Shown: positions 27,109 through 36,435 of the stretch, piece by piece
Layout: each line of letters begins with the position of its first letter
Position numbering within the stretch: the stretch's first letter is position 1
Assembly: GCA_026702845.1 (NCBI GenBank)
Contig: JADCLS010000022.1
Coordinates: 20,247-84,246 of the forward strand
DNA length: 64,000 bases
Direction of reading: 5' to 3'
Source: Candidatus Heimdallarchaeota archaeon
GTDB lineage: Archaea; Asgardarchaeota; Heimdallarchaeia; Heimdallarchaeales; Kariarchaeaceae
Notes under the pieces: model-generated
The model's input: the letters and a program-made list of their open reading frames with translations, nothing else
Databases searched by the model: none
What the model was told of the DNA's origin: nothing
Program-made: the position numbers and the translations under genes

Positions 27109-30100
27109 CTAAAAGTCATCATCATCCTCATAATTAACGCGGGAACCTGATTGGATAATCACTTCCACTGCGTGGTCTAATGCATTTAATGCATTCTCGA
27201 CATTGTCTCGGGTTGGTGGATCATTACCATACCGGACAAATTCATATTCATCAGATATTACCCTGATTGCATCACTATTGACATTGGTGATAGTTGATAG
27301 GAATTCAGTGAATTCCCGGGCAGTCTGATTGAATTTTCTTGGTGCATGGATCACCTCTCGGGATACACGCTCCAGCGTAGTCCATATTTGTTCAATTGCT
27401 CGTTTGTATTTACCCTCGGCCATCAATTTCTGGATATCTGCACGCAGATCCTTTGATGTGGCTTTGGCTAATGCTCTTCGTCTTCTTCGAGCAACAATAT
27501 CAAGTATGTTGTGTCTCTGATAATACAAGATGAGTAAGCTAAGACCACCAATAAAACCTAGAATTATCCACTGAGCATTGGAATTCTCCTCAACTGGAAC
27601 TTCTCTCACAGTGGTCTGGGTGATGGTATTTCCATCCTCATCAGTGGTGATAACCACTTCTGTGGTGAGAACGATATCCTCATCCACGATTGGTGTCTCA
27701 GGTACTGGAGGTTCTACCACATTTATTTTGTATGTATTACCTCCTGCAGTATTATCATTTAATTTTGTTAAGCGGTTAGCATTATCTATTAGGAATAATG
27801 TCCACGATACCGTAGTATTCGCCACCAGGTACTCTGCTGGAATGAAGAATTGTGCTAAATAGTACTGACCAACCGGTTGACCAATCCCCTGGTTGAGTAT
27901 TAATAATAGTCCATTGAATTCATAGACGATAGTACCATTGACAATAAGATCAAATCCTCCAAGTACAGTATATGCTGTAACTTTTCCATCAAGATCTGTA
28001 GTCACATTATAGAAGGTGACATTGAGGTATTTGATACCAGAACCAAATCCATCAGTGACATTATATTCTATATATATGCCCTCGGTTCCATTATACACCT
28101 CAAATTCAGTAGCTAGATCTGTTGATTTGGTATTGTTAATCTTGAGTATATCCTCTGCAAATTTGGTGTTATTGAAGTTTCCAGTTGGATCCACTTCATC
28201 ATACACCCAGGTATCCTTGACATTTGGATTGGAATCCTCAATATATTGCAGTACAGATGGTGTGGTGAATGAGTTACCCGCAGTATCAAAGTAGGTGAAA
28301 TTGTAATCCAACTGGGTGAACCATCCCATACCAATTTCTGTGGAATTTAGCGTGATACCATAGACATAGTAGGTCACACCACCATTAGAGAATTGACTGA
28401 GAAATACCATTAATTCTGTGGTTATAGTAGCATTTACTACCAGTATTTGCGTTTGTGGATCATAGGTATTGATATGATAGTGTATACTGACATTCTCATA
28501 TCCTGAAAGATCTGCAGGTAAGGCAATGGTTATGATAATCAGATCACCAATGGTTATATTATTCGCATTCAGCACTGATTCTCCATTGATCGTCACACTA
28601 TCAGCCAGTTCAATTTCTGCAATGGTGATATCACCCATCATGAAAGTATGAGGGCTTGCAAATGATCCCTCATTATCAGTTAAGGTATAATCATGATCCC
28701 ATCCTGGGTACCCACCATATTTGTGGGTTGTTCCATTGAGATACAAACCATATCCTGCATAGTCATACACAACCACATACCACTGTACCCATCTACCATG
28801 TCCATTGAATAGAATAGTGTAATTGAAATTCTGCAAGGTGGCATAGTAATCCATGAGTACGATAGTATAATCATCTGAGTAGGTTGGAGTGTCCAGACCT
28901 GCTAGATTATCTGAATAACGGAAGTAGAGAGTAAGATTGCGGATATTATCTAGTTTACTCTTGGTGTAATCCAGGTTGATAATAATGGTAACATTATCCT
29001 CAACACCTGAATCTGCATTGACATCATTGTAGTTGAGAATAGATGGAGCGACTTCATCCTGGCCATAGATCACAAAGCGATCAGTAACCGTTTTTGTGCT
29101 AATTCCGCTATTATAATCAGCAAATTTCACTTCCACCTCAAATCTATATCCCTTGAATTGTAGATAACTGGCATAATTATTGATATTCGTAAATTCATCA
29201 AAATTTACGGTGAATACACCCTTATTTGCTGTGGTGACATAGAACTCAATTTTTGCAGGAAGTGTTGCCTGAGTTGCACCAGCTGCATTTTTGATGACAA
29301 AGTTCACAGAGACATTGAGTCCAATTGGAGCACGGCCAAATTCATCGACGATTGACATATTATACAGAATATTATCTGTGAAATTGGAGTACAGAGTGTC
29401 ATTGAAGTAATCAAAGCTAATGGTTGCCGTGTTGATGTCATGCTCTACAAAACTACCTGTCACATTTCTCTCCATCATGAAGGTTAATGCAGTAGTTCTG
29501 AAGTACATGAAACTCAACACCTCATTGGTAACCGGAGTGGCCGGTTGTTTCCATTTTGCTGTTGCTGCAACAGTAAGATTTAGAGTCAGCCAAGGTACTG
29601 CATAAGCCAGATTTGGTATGGTAATGCTGAATTCAAAGAATCCATTAACATCTGTTGTGTCAGTTCCATAATTGGTTGACTGTATGCCAGACCATGTAGA
29701 ATTCACTTCTTGTTTGGTATTGATATTTAATTTGACATTAATGCCATTGACCTTAACTCCATCCTCATCAGTGAGAGTACCATTCACATATAATGTATTC
29801 TCACTATTGGCCCAGTACATGGTGTCCTCAATGTGATGTGTAGCATTGACATTACTCGAATGTTTGAATGCTAAACCTCCATATATTCCCTCCAACCGGA
29901 TAGTGAAGGTTTTTGATGCAGGTTCGATAATCGATTCACCTGGGAAGGTTACAGTGATGATAATATTGCTATTGGGATTGGGGAAATTAACTTTATTCAG
30001 GGCAATACTATAGGTGAAGTTACCGTTGGCATCCGATACTCCGGATTGAGTATCTCCACTGGATCCACCACCACTCATGGTGACCTGATAATTTCGATCA

Positions 30101-31158
30101 TTCTCAAGTACAAGCTCCTGTCCATTATTCTCAAGATGGCCCTCCAATTCAATGAGAGTTCCATTTCTCTTGTAATAATAACTGCTGATAAAATCTCTAT
30201 TGTTTATTTTGAAATCGTACACAAAAGCAAGTGACACAGCCACATCAACATCTTGTGATGCATCTCCCAGTTCTTTGGTTGCACCATAGGTCCCAAAATT
30301 AACAAATGCAAAATCCTCATCACTGAGAACAGAACTTGATATTACCACATCAATGGTAAGAGTATAGTCATCTGTTGCATATGGTGAGGTATAAATGACA
30401 CTAGCAGTACCTCCACTGAATGTAACTGGTGCAGTGGTATTATCTGCATGATTATTGAGATGTTCTGCGGTGTTATCTGAACTGATCTTGAAATCTACAG
30501 ATAAACCATTAGCAGAATTAGGATCCAGATCAGCACCAATTCCATTGACAATTTCATATGATATGGTAAATTGCTGGAATAAACCGACAGTGTCTGCTGT
30601 TGTGGATATTGATGGTGTTACGGTATCGAAAACAAATACATTACCCTCGAGAGCAACACCAGGTAATCTGGTGTAATTTACAGGGGTATTTGGATAGTAT
30701 ACCTCGTAAAAATGGGCACCAACATCACCATGTACAAAATCAACGGTGAAGGAGAAATCTCCCTGTGCATCAGTTGTACTCGTTTGTGCTGGTGAACCAT
30801 CATGTACCTCATCCCAGTAAAATTCCACAGTACCAAAGGAATAGGGTTCTCCCAATGCAGTTTGTACAGTTCCTGTGATGATTGCCTGTTCATCAAAGTC
30901 CTTCCTAATATCTGATGCCACTGCATCAATGCCAATATTTGATCTATACGGAGCAGGATTATTCACAGTTGGTGTTTTCTTGACTGGGGTGGAGGGGATA
31001 TCCGTAACCACTCCTGGTTTTGCCTTGGGGATGGGAAGAGGATTATTATAATCCTTAACAGGAACTTCCTCAACCTCCTCAATGGCCTGCACTTGAATGT
31101 TGAAGTACAGTAATGAGCTGAGGAGTAAAGCAATTAGGAAAAGGTGGCGTGGTCTCAC
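27109..31158 (-). CDS. Giant membrane-anchored Ig-like surface protein with C-terminal DUF4129 domain
   Basis: A 1349-residue protein. Residues 1-25 are a signal peptide (LFLIALLLSSLLYFNIQVQA). Residues about 75-1150 are a chain of beta-rich Ig-like or carboxypeptidase-regulatory-like repeats; recurring patterns are GTVQTALGEPYSFGTVEF and GTLTDEDGVKVNGINVKL, each followed by TDxxGxFxF. Many NxT/S sites could be glycosylated. One membrane segment (about 1198-1218, WIILGFIGGLSLLILYY) is followed by an RRRRR stop-transfer and a 130-residue cytoplasmic DUF4129 domain (NQTAREFTEFLS, YEFVRYG). The start overlaps the stop of the transglutaminase-like gene by four bases. It probably links the outer surface to the small DUF4129 protein and partners. 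No enzyme domain is seen. Confidence 0.78.
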   Translation of the reverse strand: MRPRHLFLIALLLSSLLYFNIQVQAIEEVEEVPVKDYNNPLPIPKAKPGVVTDIPSTPVKKTPTVNNPAPYRSNIGIDAVASDIRKDFDEQAIITGTVQTALGEPYSFGTVEFYWDEVHDGSPAQTSTTDAQGDFSFTVDFVHGDVGAHFYEVYYPNTPVNYTRLPGVALEGNVFVFDTVTPSISTTADTVGLFQQFTISYEIVNGIGADLDPNSANGLSVDFKISSDNTAEHLNNHADNTTAPVTFSGGTASVIYTSPYATDDYTLTIDVVISSSVLSDEDFAFVNFGTYGATKELGDASQDVDVAVSLAFVYDFKINNRDFISSYYYKRNGTLIELEGHLENNGQELVLENDRNYQVTMSGGGSSGDTQSGVSDANGNFTYSIALNKVNFPNPNSNIIITVTFPGESIIEPASKTFTIRLEGIYGGLAFKHSSNVNATHHIEDTMYWANSENTLYVNGTLTDEDGVKVNGINVKLNINTKQEVNSTWSGIQSTNYGTDTTDVNGFFEFSITIPNLAYAVPWLTLNLTVAATAKWKQPATPVTNEVLSFMYFRTTALTFMMERNVTGSFVEHDINTATISFDYFNDTLYSNFTDNILYNMSIVDEFGRAPIGLNVSVNFVIKNAAGATQATLPAKIEFYVTTANKGVFTVNFDEFTNINNYASYLQFKGYRFEVEVKFADYNSGISTKTVTDRFVIYGQDEVAPSILNYNDVNADSGVEDNVTIIINLDYTKSKLDNIRNLTLYFRYSDNLAGLDTPTYSDDYTIVLMDYYATLQNFNYTILFNGHGRWVQWYVVVYDYAGYGLYLNGTTHKYGGYPGWDHDYTLTDNEGSFASPHTFMMGDITIAEIELADSVTINGESVLNANNITIGDLIIITIALPADLSGYENVSIHYHINTYDPQTQILVVNATITTELMVFLSQFSNGGVTYYVYGITLNSTEIGMGWFTQLDYNFTYFDTAGNSFTTPSVLQYIEDSNPNVKDTWVYDEVDPTGNFNNTKFAEDILKINNTKSTDLATEFEVYNGTEGIYIEYNVTDGFGSGIKYLNVTFYNVTTDLDGKVTAYTVLGGFDLIVNGTIVYEFNGLLLILNQGIGQPVGQYYLAQFFIPAEYLVANTTVSWTLFLIDNANRLTKLNDNTAGGNTYKINVVEPPVPETPIVDEDIVLTTEVVITTDEDGNTITQTTVREVPVEENSNAQWIILGFIGGLSLLILYYQRHNILDIVARRRRRALAKATSKDLRADIQKLMAEGKYKRAIEQIWTTLERVSREVIHAPRKFNQTAREFTEFLSTITNVNSDAIRVISDEYEFVRYGNDPPTRDNVENALNALDHAVEVIIQSGSRVNYEDDDDF

Positions 31159-34100
31159 TGCTCAAACCTCCTGATAGATATGATTAATCCCCCAATAATG
31201 ACATGCTTAATGAAATTATTTTCTTGAATAAGAAGCTCTTTCTCCAAACTTTGAAGATTGTGATTCTTGAAGGTATCTACCTGGAATATATCCAAGGGTA
31301 ACTTGTAATCAATATCTGCAGCATATGCTGGTGGACTGAGTACAACAAAGAAGGTTGTGTTGGTGAAGTACTCATAATCCTGAGTTCCAATAACAATCAC
31401 ATACTGACCCAATCCAAAGGCATCATTAGTTATGGTTACCATAGCCTGGGTGATGCCTGCATCCAAATCATATTGTTCAGTGTAGTTGAAATAATCATTG
31501 GGGTTATCAGGATCCATATAGAAGCAATTTCCAATACCAGGTGATGTTGAGCATCCGACAGTTGCAGAGAGATAATCTGCAAAGGTCTGACCATATACAT
31601 TATCCTCAAAATAAGATAATTTCATGATATAATATTCCAGACCAATTCCTGCTGCATTTCTTGTGGTGAATGCTGATACTGTGGCTAATTCTACTGGGTT
31701 AGTCACTGCATCAGTATCTAATTCCTGTGCGTGAATGGTGATATTATATTTGACTGGATGTTCTGTATCATTAACATAGAAATGTTGTCTTCCCAGGTAA
31801 TCTCCTTGCTCAAAATTGATATTGTTAATAGTTACCGAATCAGTAAGGTATGCTATCATACTGGCATAGACTCCAGTTCCCTGGATATAGGCCACGACGG
31901 CATAGAATTCTTTCTCTGTATAGGAGGCATCAAATGAGAAGGTGTAATCACCCATACCACTGGAATTTGTAGTGCTGAAGGGTTGATCCTCTGAGTATTG
32001 ATCAAGCGTACTCTGAGATACCTGACCAGTTGCTATATCATTTTGAAGAGATGAGAAAGTATCAGTATCCATCACCATCAGGTAGATATTGTTAATCCCT
32101 TCTAATTTCTCTCCTGTTCCAGAATTCTCCGCGGTGGCAGTGAATTCAACTTCTTCTCCTAGGATTAAGCCGATTGCATCCACCGTTTCTGTACCCACCC
32201 CCGTCGGTACCGTCACTACCGGCAGATCCGCCTCCAATCCGAGCGTTGAATTATCCACCCATGCAAAGAGAATGATATCATAATCAAGACCATACATTGC
32301 CAGGAGAATCTGTATACCATACGAACCCATGGTGCCCAGTGGATTAAGTGGTGAAACCACGGCATCTTGGGTTTGCGTTAGGTTGGTCAAACTTCCATCA
32401 TCATGCTCGATATACAGAACTCCACTTCGGGTGGCATTAAGAGTAATAGTTGCATTTCCAGTACTGTTGGTGATAATAGTTCCAAGGTCAAGTCCCAAAT
32501 CAAGTATTGTGGTTGGATCTATCTGACCATTGGTAGGTATATCGGAATCATTGAGTAGTCTAAGTGATACAGCCTGATTGCTACCTGCAATAGTATCAAA
32601 TTGGACACTGGCTGTTGCTGATACATCAGAGGTGAAATCAAACTGGGTGAACTCATTCTTTCCCTCGATGGATAGCCCATTAGGCATGGTTGTGGGCACT
32701 CCACTATCGAATTTCAGTGTCAGATCAGCCTCACCACCAAGTGAGTTCCTACCATATTCCAATTCTCCACCATTCTGTAAGAAGATGTAGGGATCTGGAA
32801 TGGGATTGAATACACCCCAAGCATAGTGCACATCACCCTCCAAATCATAGGGGAGCAGTACCTCTACCCAGCTGTGAATATGTCCCATGGTGATCTGTAT
32901 CAGATCATCAGCAACATTTCCCACTGAGAACCCTAGTACAATACGTGAGGGGATATTAAATGCTCGTAACATATGAGTGAAACCCACCAGCATATCCTGA
33001 ATACCATAACTGCCATCATTGGCAATGGCATTGTAATAGAAATATGCCTTATCAACAGTTCCTGCCTGTGATTGAGCATCTTCCGAGGCGGCATTGATCT
33101 CAATATTCTGGTTGAGCAGGTCAGTGATGAGCCTGGTACTCACCTGATTGTAGATCATAAATGCAAGATCATAGATCGAGATGGTGGGATCTTGTAAGAT
33201 TAATTGTAAAAATTCATTATATGCGGTACTGAATCCATCCTCACCCGCATAGTAATCATTACCCTGGTAGGTATCTCCACTACCTCCTGGTAGTGCTCCT
33301 TCTCCCCAGATATCGGTTATCTGATTATAATTATCATACTCATTGAACCGGGTATCATCAGCACTGGAATCGAGTGCATCTAAAATGTCCTCTAGGTCAG
33401 CATATTCAATGGAGTCAGTCATGATAGAACTCTTATCCTCTGCGGTCCAGAATCCATCGTAGGAGAATGATCCAGATGCACCTGCTTCACTTAGAAATAT
33501 ATCCACTCCCGGTTGCTCATTAATGTCTGTCCATCCATTAGTTCTATCCTCAATTACTGAAACAGAACTTGGTTGTGGATTGTACTGAAAATCATTAACC
33601 TGACCTATCTGAGCTCCGAGTTCGGAATGCCATGGAGTGATAATGGATTGCTGATAAGCTGTGGTGAAGGTGAGTAGCTGCTGACTGATTCTAAATGCTT
33701 TGGTCTGATCAGCAGGTAATGTATCATCCAGTGCAGTTGGATACAGGTCATACAGAGCATCCTCATAACCCTGAATGAAGTCATTCTTATCCTGATCGTA
33801 GGTATCTGCCACCTCCCATCGCCATAGGTATCGATCTGAATCTGGATCAAATGATTCCCCATCTGCCGGGGTGACATTGGCAACGATGAGACTGGGATCA
33901 GGGATATTGCCGATTAGGTTTAATAGACCATCAAGAAATTCTGAATAGAATGGTGAATCAAGTAGTGATAGATCATAATCTCCGGTAATACCCGTGAGGT
34001 AATCCTCATCATTCAGGTTTCTTTGACCTATATCTAATTCATTTGTCAATGGTGAAATGATCGCTGAGATTACAACAAATACTGCCATTAGTGCAAAGAG

Positions 34101-34490
34101 GGTTCTCCATGCACTGGGCCACTTTTTAATTTTAAATCCCTTAATGAGGATGGTATACCCAAGAATGATGCCAATTGCTGCGGCAAATGTACCTGCAAGG
34201 AACAGAGCCGATGATCCAGCATATGAATTGAAAATATATTCAATGGTATATCCGGGTGTACCGTAGGCAGAATTGGCAAATGCGCCTTGATTCTGGAAAT
34301 ATGCCATCGCTCCATATGCTAGAAGTGGTAATCCAATGATGATCTGTGGTATATGTTTAAGTTTGAGGGGATTTTTAAATCTCGTTTCTCTTCTTTTGTA
34401 CTGTTTAACAACTATATTACCCTGTGAGTCTTTTACTCTGCGGGTGACTCCCTTTCTCCTTCTTGTTTTACTACCTGAGGAACTACTCAT
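31155..34490 (-). CDS. TgpA-like transglutaminase-fold membrane protein, probably catalytically inactive
   Basis: A 1111-residue protein. A basic N-terminus is followed by three membrane segments (about 49-66, 90-115, 128-148), then an extracellular region. Residues about 470-590 match the transglutaminase core: the helix MLVGFTHMLRAFNIPSRIVLGFS (family: lLRaxGIPaRvvxGY), GHIHSWVEVLLP with the catalytic-type His and VFNPIPDPY (family: fDPTP). Where the nucleophilic Cys should stand, 15 residues before NIPSR, there is Ile in GSYGIQDM, and the Asp is Asn. The remaining 500 residues are beta-rich with a final short hydrophobic stretch. It heads the minus-strand operon and overlaps the next gene by four bases. 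Fold is likely; loss of activity is inferred from the missing residues. Confidence 0.75.
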   Translation of the reverse strand: MSSSSGSKTRRRKGVTRRVKDSQGNIVVKQYKRRETRFKNPLKLKHIPQIIIGLPLLAYGAMAYFQNQGAFANSAYGTPGYTIEYIFNSYAGSSALFLAGTFAAAIGIILGYTILIKGFKIKKWPSAWRTLFALMAVFVVISAIISPLTNELDIGQRNLNDEDYLTGITGDYDLSLLDSPFYSEFLDGLLNLIGNIPDPSLIVANVTPADGESFDPDSDRYLWRWEVADTYDQDKNDFIQGYEDALYDLYPTALDDTLPADQTKAFRISQQLLTFTTAYQQSIITPWHSELGAQIGQVNDFQYNPQPSSVSVIEDRTNGWTDINEQPGVDIFLSEAGASGSFSYDGFWTAEDKSSIMTDSIEYADLEDILDALDSSADDTRFNEYDNYNQITDIWGEGALPGGSGDTYQGNDYYAGEDGFSTAYNEFLQLILQDPTISIYDLAFMIYNQVSTRLITDLLNQNIEINAASEDAQSQAGTVDKAYFYYNAIANDGSYGIQDMLVGFTHMLRAFNIPSRIVLGFSVGNVADDLIQITMGHIHSWVEVLLPYDLEGDVHYAWGVFNPIPDPYIFLQNGGELEYGRNSLGGEADLTLKFDSGVPTTMPNGLSIEGKNEFTQFDFTSDVSATASVQFDTIAGSNQAVSLRLLNDSDIPTNGQIDPTTILDLGLDLGTIITNSTGNATITLNATRSGVLYIEHDDGSLTNLTQTQDAVVSPLNPLGTMGSYGIQILLAMYGLDYDIILFAWVDNSTLGLEADLPVVTVPTGVGTETVDAIGLILGEEVEFTATAENSGTGEKLEGINNIYLMVMDTDTFSSLQNDIATGQVSQSTLDQYSEDQPFSTTNSSGMGDYTFSFDASYTEKEFYAVVAYIQGTGVYASMIAYLTDSVTINNINFEQGDYLGRQHFYVNDTEHPVKYNITIHAQELDTDAVTNPVELATVSAFTTRNAAGIGLEYYIMKLSYFEDNVYGQTFADYLSATVGCSTSPGIGNCFYMDPDNPNDYFNYTEQYDLDAGITQAMVTITNDAFGLGQYVIVIGTQDYEYFTNTTFFVVLSPPAYAADIDYKLPLDIFQVDTFKNHNLQSLEKELLIQENNFIKHVIIGGLIISIRRFEQ

Positions 34491-34761
34491 AATTTCACCA
34501 AATTTACTTCACAAAATGTGACTTATGACTTATCTAAACTAGTATCCTCTTTAACTTTTTTTGGCAAATCTTACACTCAACTCATGTATTTGCTTAAAAA
34601 ATAGCGTTTACTCTAGTCTCGTATCAATCAAATCAATCGAGTCCCATACTCATTGTTGAAAAGCGCTAGTGAGGTGATTCGATATGCATACTACCTGTTT
34701 TTTTCACATTGGTGATTGTACTTTAGGTAGGTATTAGTAATGCTAGGATTTTCTTGAGCTA

Positions 34762-35361
34762 ATGTCTCAGAAGAAGGGCCTTCTAATTAATATAGAGGGA
34801 ATTGATGGTTCTGGTAAGACTACACAAAGTAAATTGGTACAACAGGAGCTCAAACGTAGGGGATACTCCATTTTTCATACTCGAGAACCTACGAAGGGAA
34901 AAATAGGCCTATTATTACGTCAGTATTTAAGTGATCCCAGCTCATCACCTTTTGTTGATGCATTGCTCTTTGCTGCAGATCGCATTGAACATTACAATCA
35001 TGAAATTGAACCACTTCTTAACCAAGGTACATCGGTTATAACCGATCGATATGTCGCATCATCTATAGTATATCAAGGATCACAGGGGGTACCATTTACT
35101 TGGAACAAGATGATAAACTCTCAAGTACCTCAACCCGATCTTATCATTTATCTGAAAATTAGTATTCCCGTTGCACTGGAAAGGATAACTGCCTCATCTC
35201 GTACGGTGATTGAGAAATTTGAACAAACCGATGCCCTTGAGAAAATCGAGCGCAATTATGTAACTCTGTTTGAGGGAATGAATGTGATTGAGGTTGATGG
35301 TGAAGGAACTACCGAGGAAGTAACACAACGATTAGTAGATGTCATCCTACCTAAATTATAA
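34762..35361 (+). CDS. tmk: Thymidylate kinase
   Basis: Phosphorylates dTMP to dTDP. The 199-residue protein has the P-loop IEGIDGSGKTTQS, the TREPTKGKIG segment (usually TREPGGT), LLFAADRIEHY and the DRYVASSIVYQG motif that binds dTMP. The LID region is short: ITASSRTVIEKFE. Length is normal. It starts with ATG at a clear first strand and is transcribed away from the transglutaminase-like operon. A T-rich stretch after the stop may end transcription. dTDP made here also feeds the dTDP-sugar route of the polymer locus, although nothing in the arrangement links them. Confidence 0.94.
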   Translation: MSQKKGLLINIEGIDGSGKTTQSKLVQQELKRRGYSIFHTREPTKGKIGLLLRQYLSDPSSSPFVDALLFAADRIEHYNHEIEPLLNQGTSVITDRYVASSIVYQGSQGVPFTWNKMINSQVPQPDLIIYLKISIPVALERITASSRTVIEKFEQTDALEKIERNYVTLFEGMNVIEVDGEGTTEEVTQRLVDVILPKL

Positions 35362-35451
35362 TTTTTTTGAACATTCTATTCTATATTAAGCTATCACACC
35401 ATAATTCTAATAATATTGGAGGTCATACCTGACAAAAGAGGAGAAACAACA

Positions 35452-35682
35452 TTGGCTAGGTATGAGGTTTCAGTACGAGAGGAGTTAAATGATAAGCTCC
35501 AACGCATCGTAACAGATGAGGACATAGGAGATTTCCTTTCAGAATATATAGAACAAGGATTATCTGAATATCTGATAGAATATATCATAAAAATATACAA
35601 AGATGGTAAATTAAAGGCAAGAGAGGCCTGGAAGCTATCTGGATTGACATATCCCGAATTTCAAGCTAGAGCACAACAATAA
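35452..35682 (+). CDS. UPF0175-like small protein (antitoxin-related family)
   Basis: A 76-residue protein. I start it at the TTG at 35452, which has GAGGAG about 9 nt upstream and gives MARYEVSVREELND; a TTG at 35416 would add 12 residues. The N-terminal half has the strand-helix-helix look of a ribbon-helix-helix DNA-binding protein. The C-terminal half, IYKDGKLKAREAWKLSGLTYPEF, closely follows the UPF0175 consensus (LYxxGKISLGKAAELAGLSxxEF), a family that includes VapB-like antitoxins and helix-turn-helix proteins. No toxin-like PIN gene lies beside it. It could be a stand-alone regulator. Family assignment is by eye. Confidence 0.62.
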   Translation: MARYEVSVREELNDKLQRIVTDEDIGDFLSEYIEQGLSEYLIEYIIKIYKDGKLKAREAWKLSGLTYPEFQARAQQ

Positions 35683-36194
35683 TACAGATTTTATATTTCC
35701 TAGAAGTTCACACTATCTGACAATATAATATTTGATTATTTGGTGGTTTGAGCGTGGAAATTACCAAAATTTTTCATCTAGACGCTACCTTCTTCTCGTT
35801 TAAAAGGCGCCATTCTCTGAAAAAATAAATTATATGGAAAAGAAGGAATGGAAAAAAAATCACCGGCTGGAAATAAAAATTTTTTAATTATAGAGCTCTC
35901 TTGTCTGAAAATTAAAAATTTTTGACCTTCACTGAGGGAAGTTAATGGATTGCTCGAACTTACAAAATGTTGTGGCTAGAAGGATAATTAGTGGTAATTG
36001 ATTCTGAAGCTGCGAAATATTTAAGTAGGGTGAGATAATGTTTAGTGTAGTTATTATTGTTCGGTTCTGACCGTCAATACTCAACTAGAAATCAGTTATT
36101 TATTCGAAAAAATGAGTAACTAAGCAGTTGAATAATTGAATGTCAAAACTATATGATAATGGCTACAACTTTCAAGAAAAAGGTGAAAACAAAA
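35683..36194. other. Long AT-rich intergenic region before the histone-fold gene
   Basis: About 470-510 nt with no convincing gene. Two similar AT-rich stretches, AAATAAAAATTTTTTAATTA near 35872 and AAAATTAAAAATTTTTGAC near 35907, may be terminator-like or promoter elements. TATA-like sequences occur at 36015-36023 (AAATATTTA) and 36098-36105 (TTATTTAT); the second is 50-60 nt before the first ATG of the histone-fold gene. No tRNA, repeat array or box C/D pattern is obvious. A small RNA cannot be excluded. Confidence 0.4.
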
Positions 36195-36368
36195 ATGGTA
36201 GATCTAATTGTTCAATCAAAAATCAGAGCTTACATCAAGACCAAGGGTCTTAACACTGGCGGAGACAGCCTCGAAGCCCTCGAGAAAGCCTTCATGAAGG
36301 TTCTCGACGCAGCTATCAAGAGAGCCAAGGCTAACGACAGAAAGACCTTAATGGCCAGAGATTGCTAA
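36153..36368 (+). CDS. Histone-fold miniprotein (DUF1931-like)
   Basis: A 71-residue basic protein with the histone-fold pattern: VQSKIRAYIKTKGLN (first helix), GGDSLEALEKAFMKVLDAAIKRAKAN (long central helix) and the loop-helix RKTLMARDC, similar to the archaeal DUF1931/histone-like group. Starts are possible at 36153, 36159 or 36195; the last has AGGTGA 8 nt upstream and leaves a 57-residue single-domain form without the basic tail MATTFKKKVKTK. From about 36230 the codons change sharply to AAG, CTC, ATC, GCC and AAC in an otherwise AT-rich region, a mark of very high expression. It probably dimerises and coats DNA. It stands alone, with long flanking spacers. Confidence 0.72.
   Translation: MIMATTFKKKVKTKMVDLIVQSKIRAYIKTKGLNTGGDSLEALEKAFMKVLDAAIKRAKANDRKTLMARDC
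36181..36186 (+). promoter_or_regulatory. Candidate internal ribosome binding site
   Basis: AGGTGA lies 8 nt before the ATG at 36195 inside the histone-fold reading frame. It would make the tail-less 57-residue product. The 5' ATGs at 36153 and 36159 have no such element, so this site may decide the true start or allow two forms. Confidence 0.35.
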
Positions 36369-36435
36369 GTATAGCCAAATAAACATAAAATCCTATTAAA
36401 ATCAAACAATCATTCAATAATTTTCGTATACTACA

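Noticed and set aside
34491..34761. Possible small RNA between the transglutaminase-like operon and tmk
   Set aside because: GTTGAAAAGCGCTAGTGAGGTG looked structured, but no convincing stem or box C/D signature could be traced by eye.
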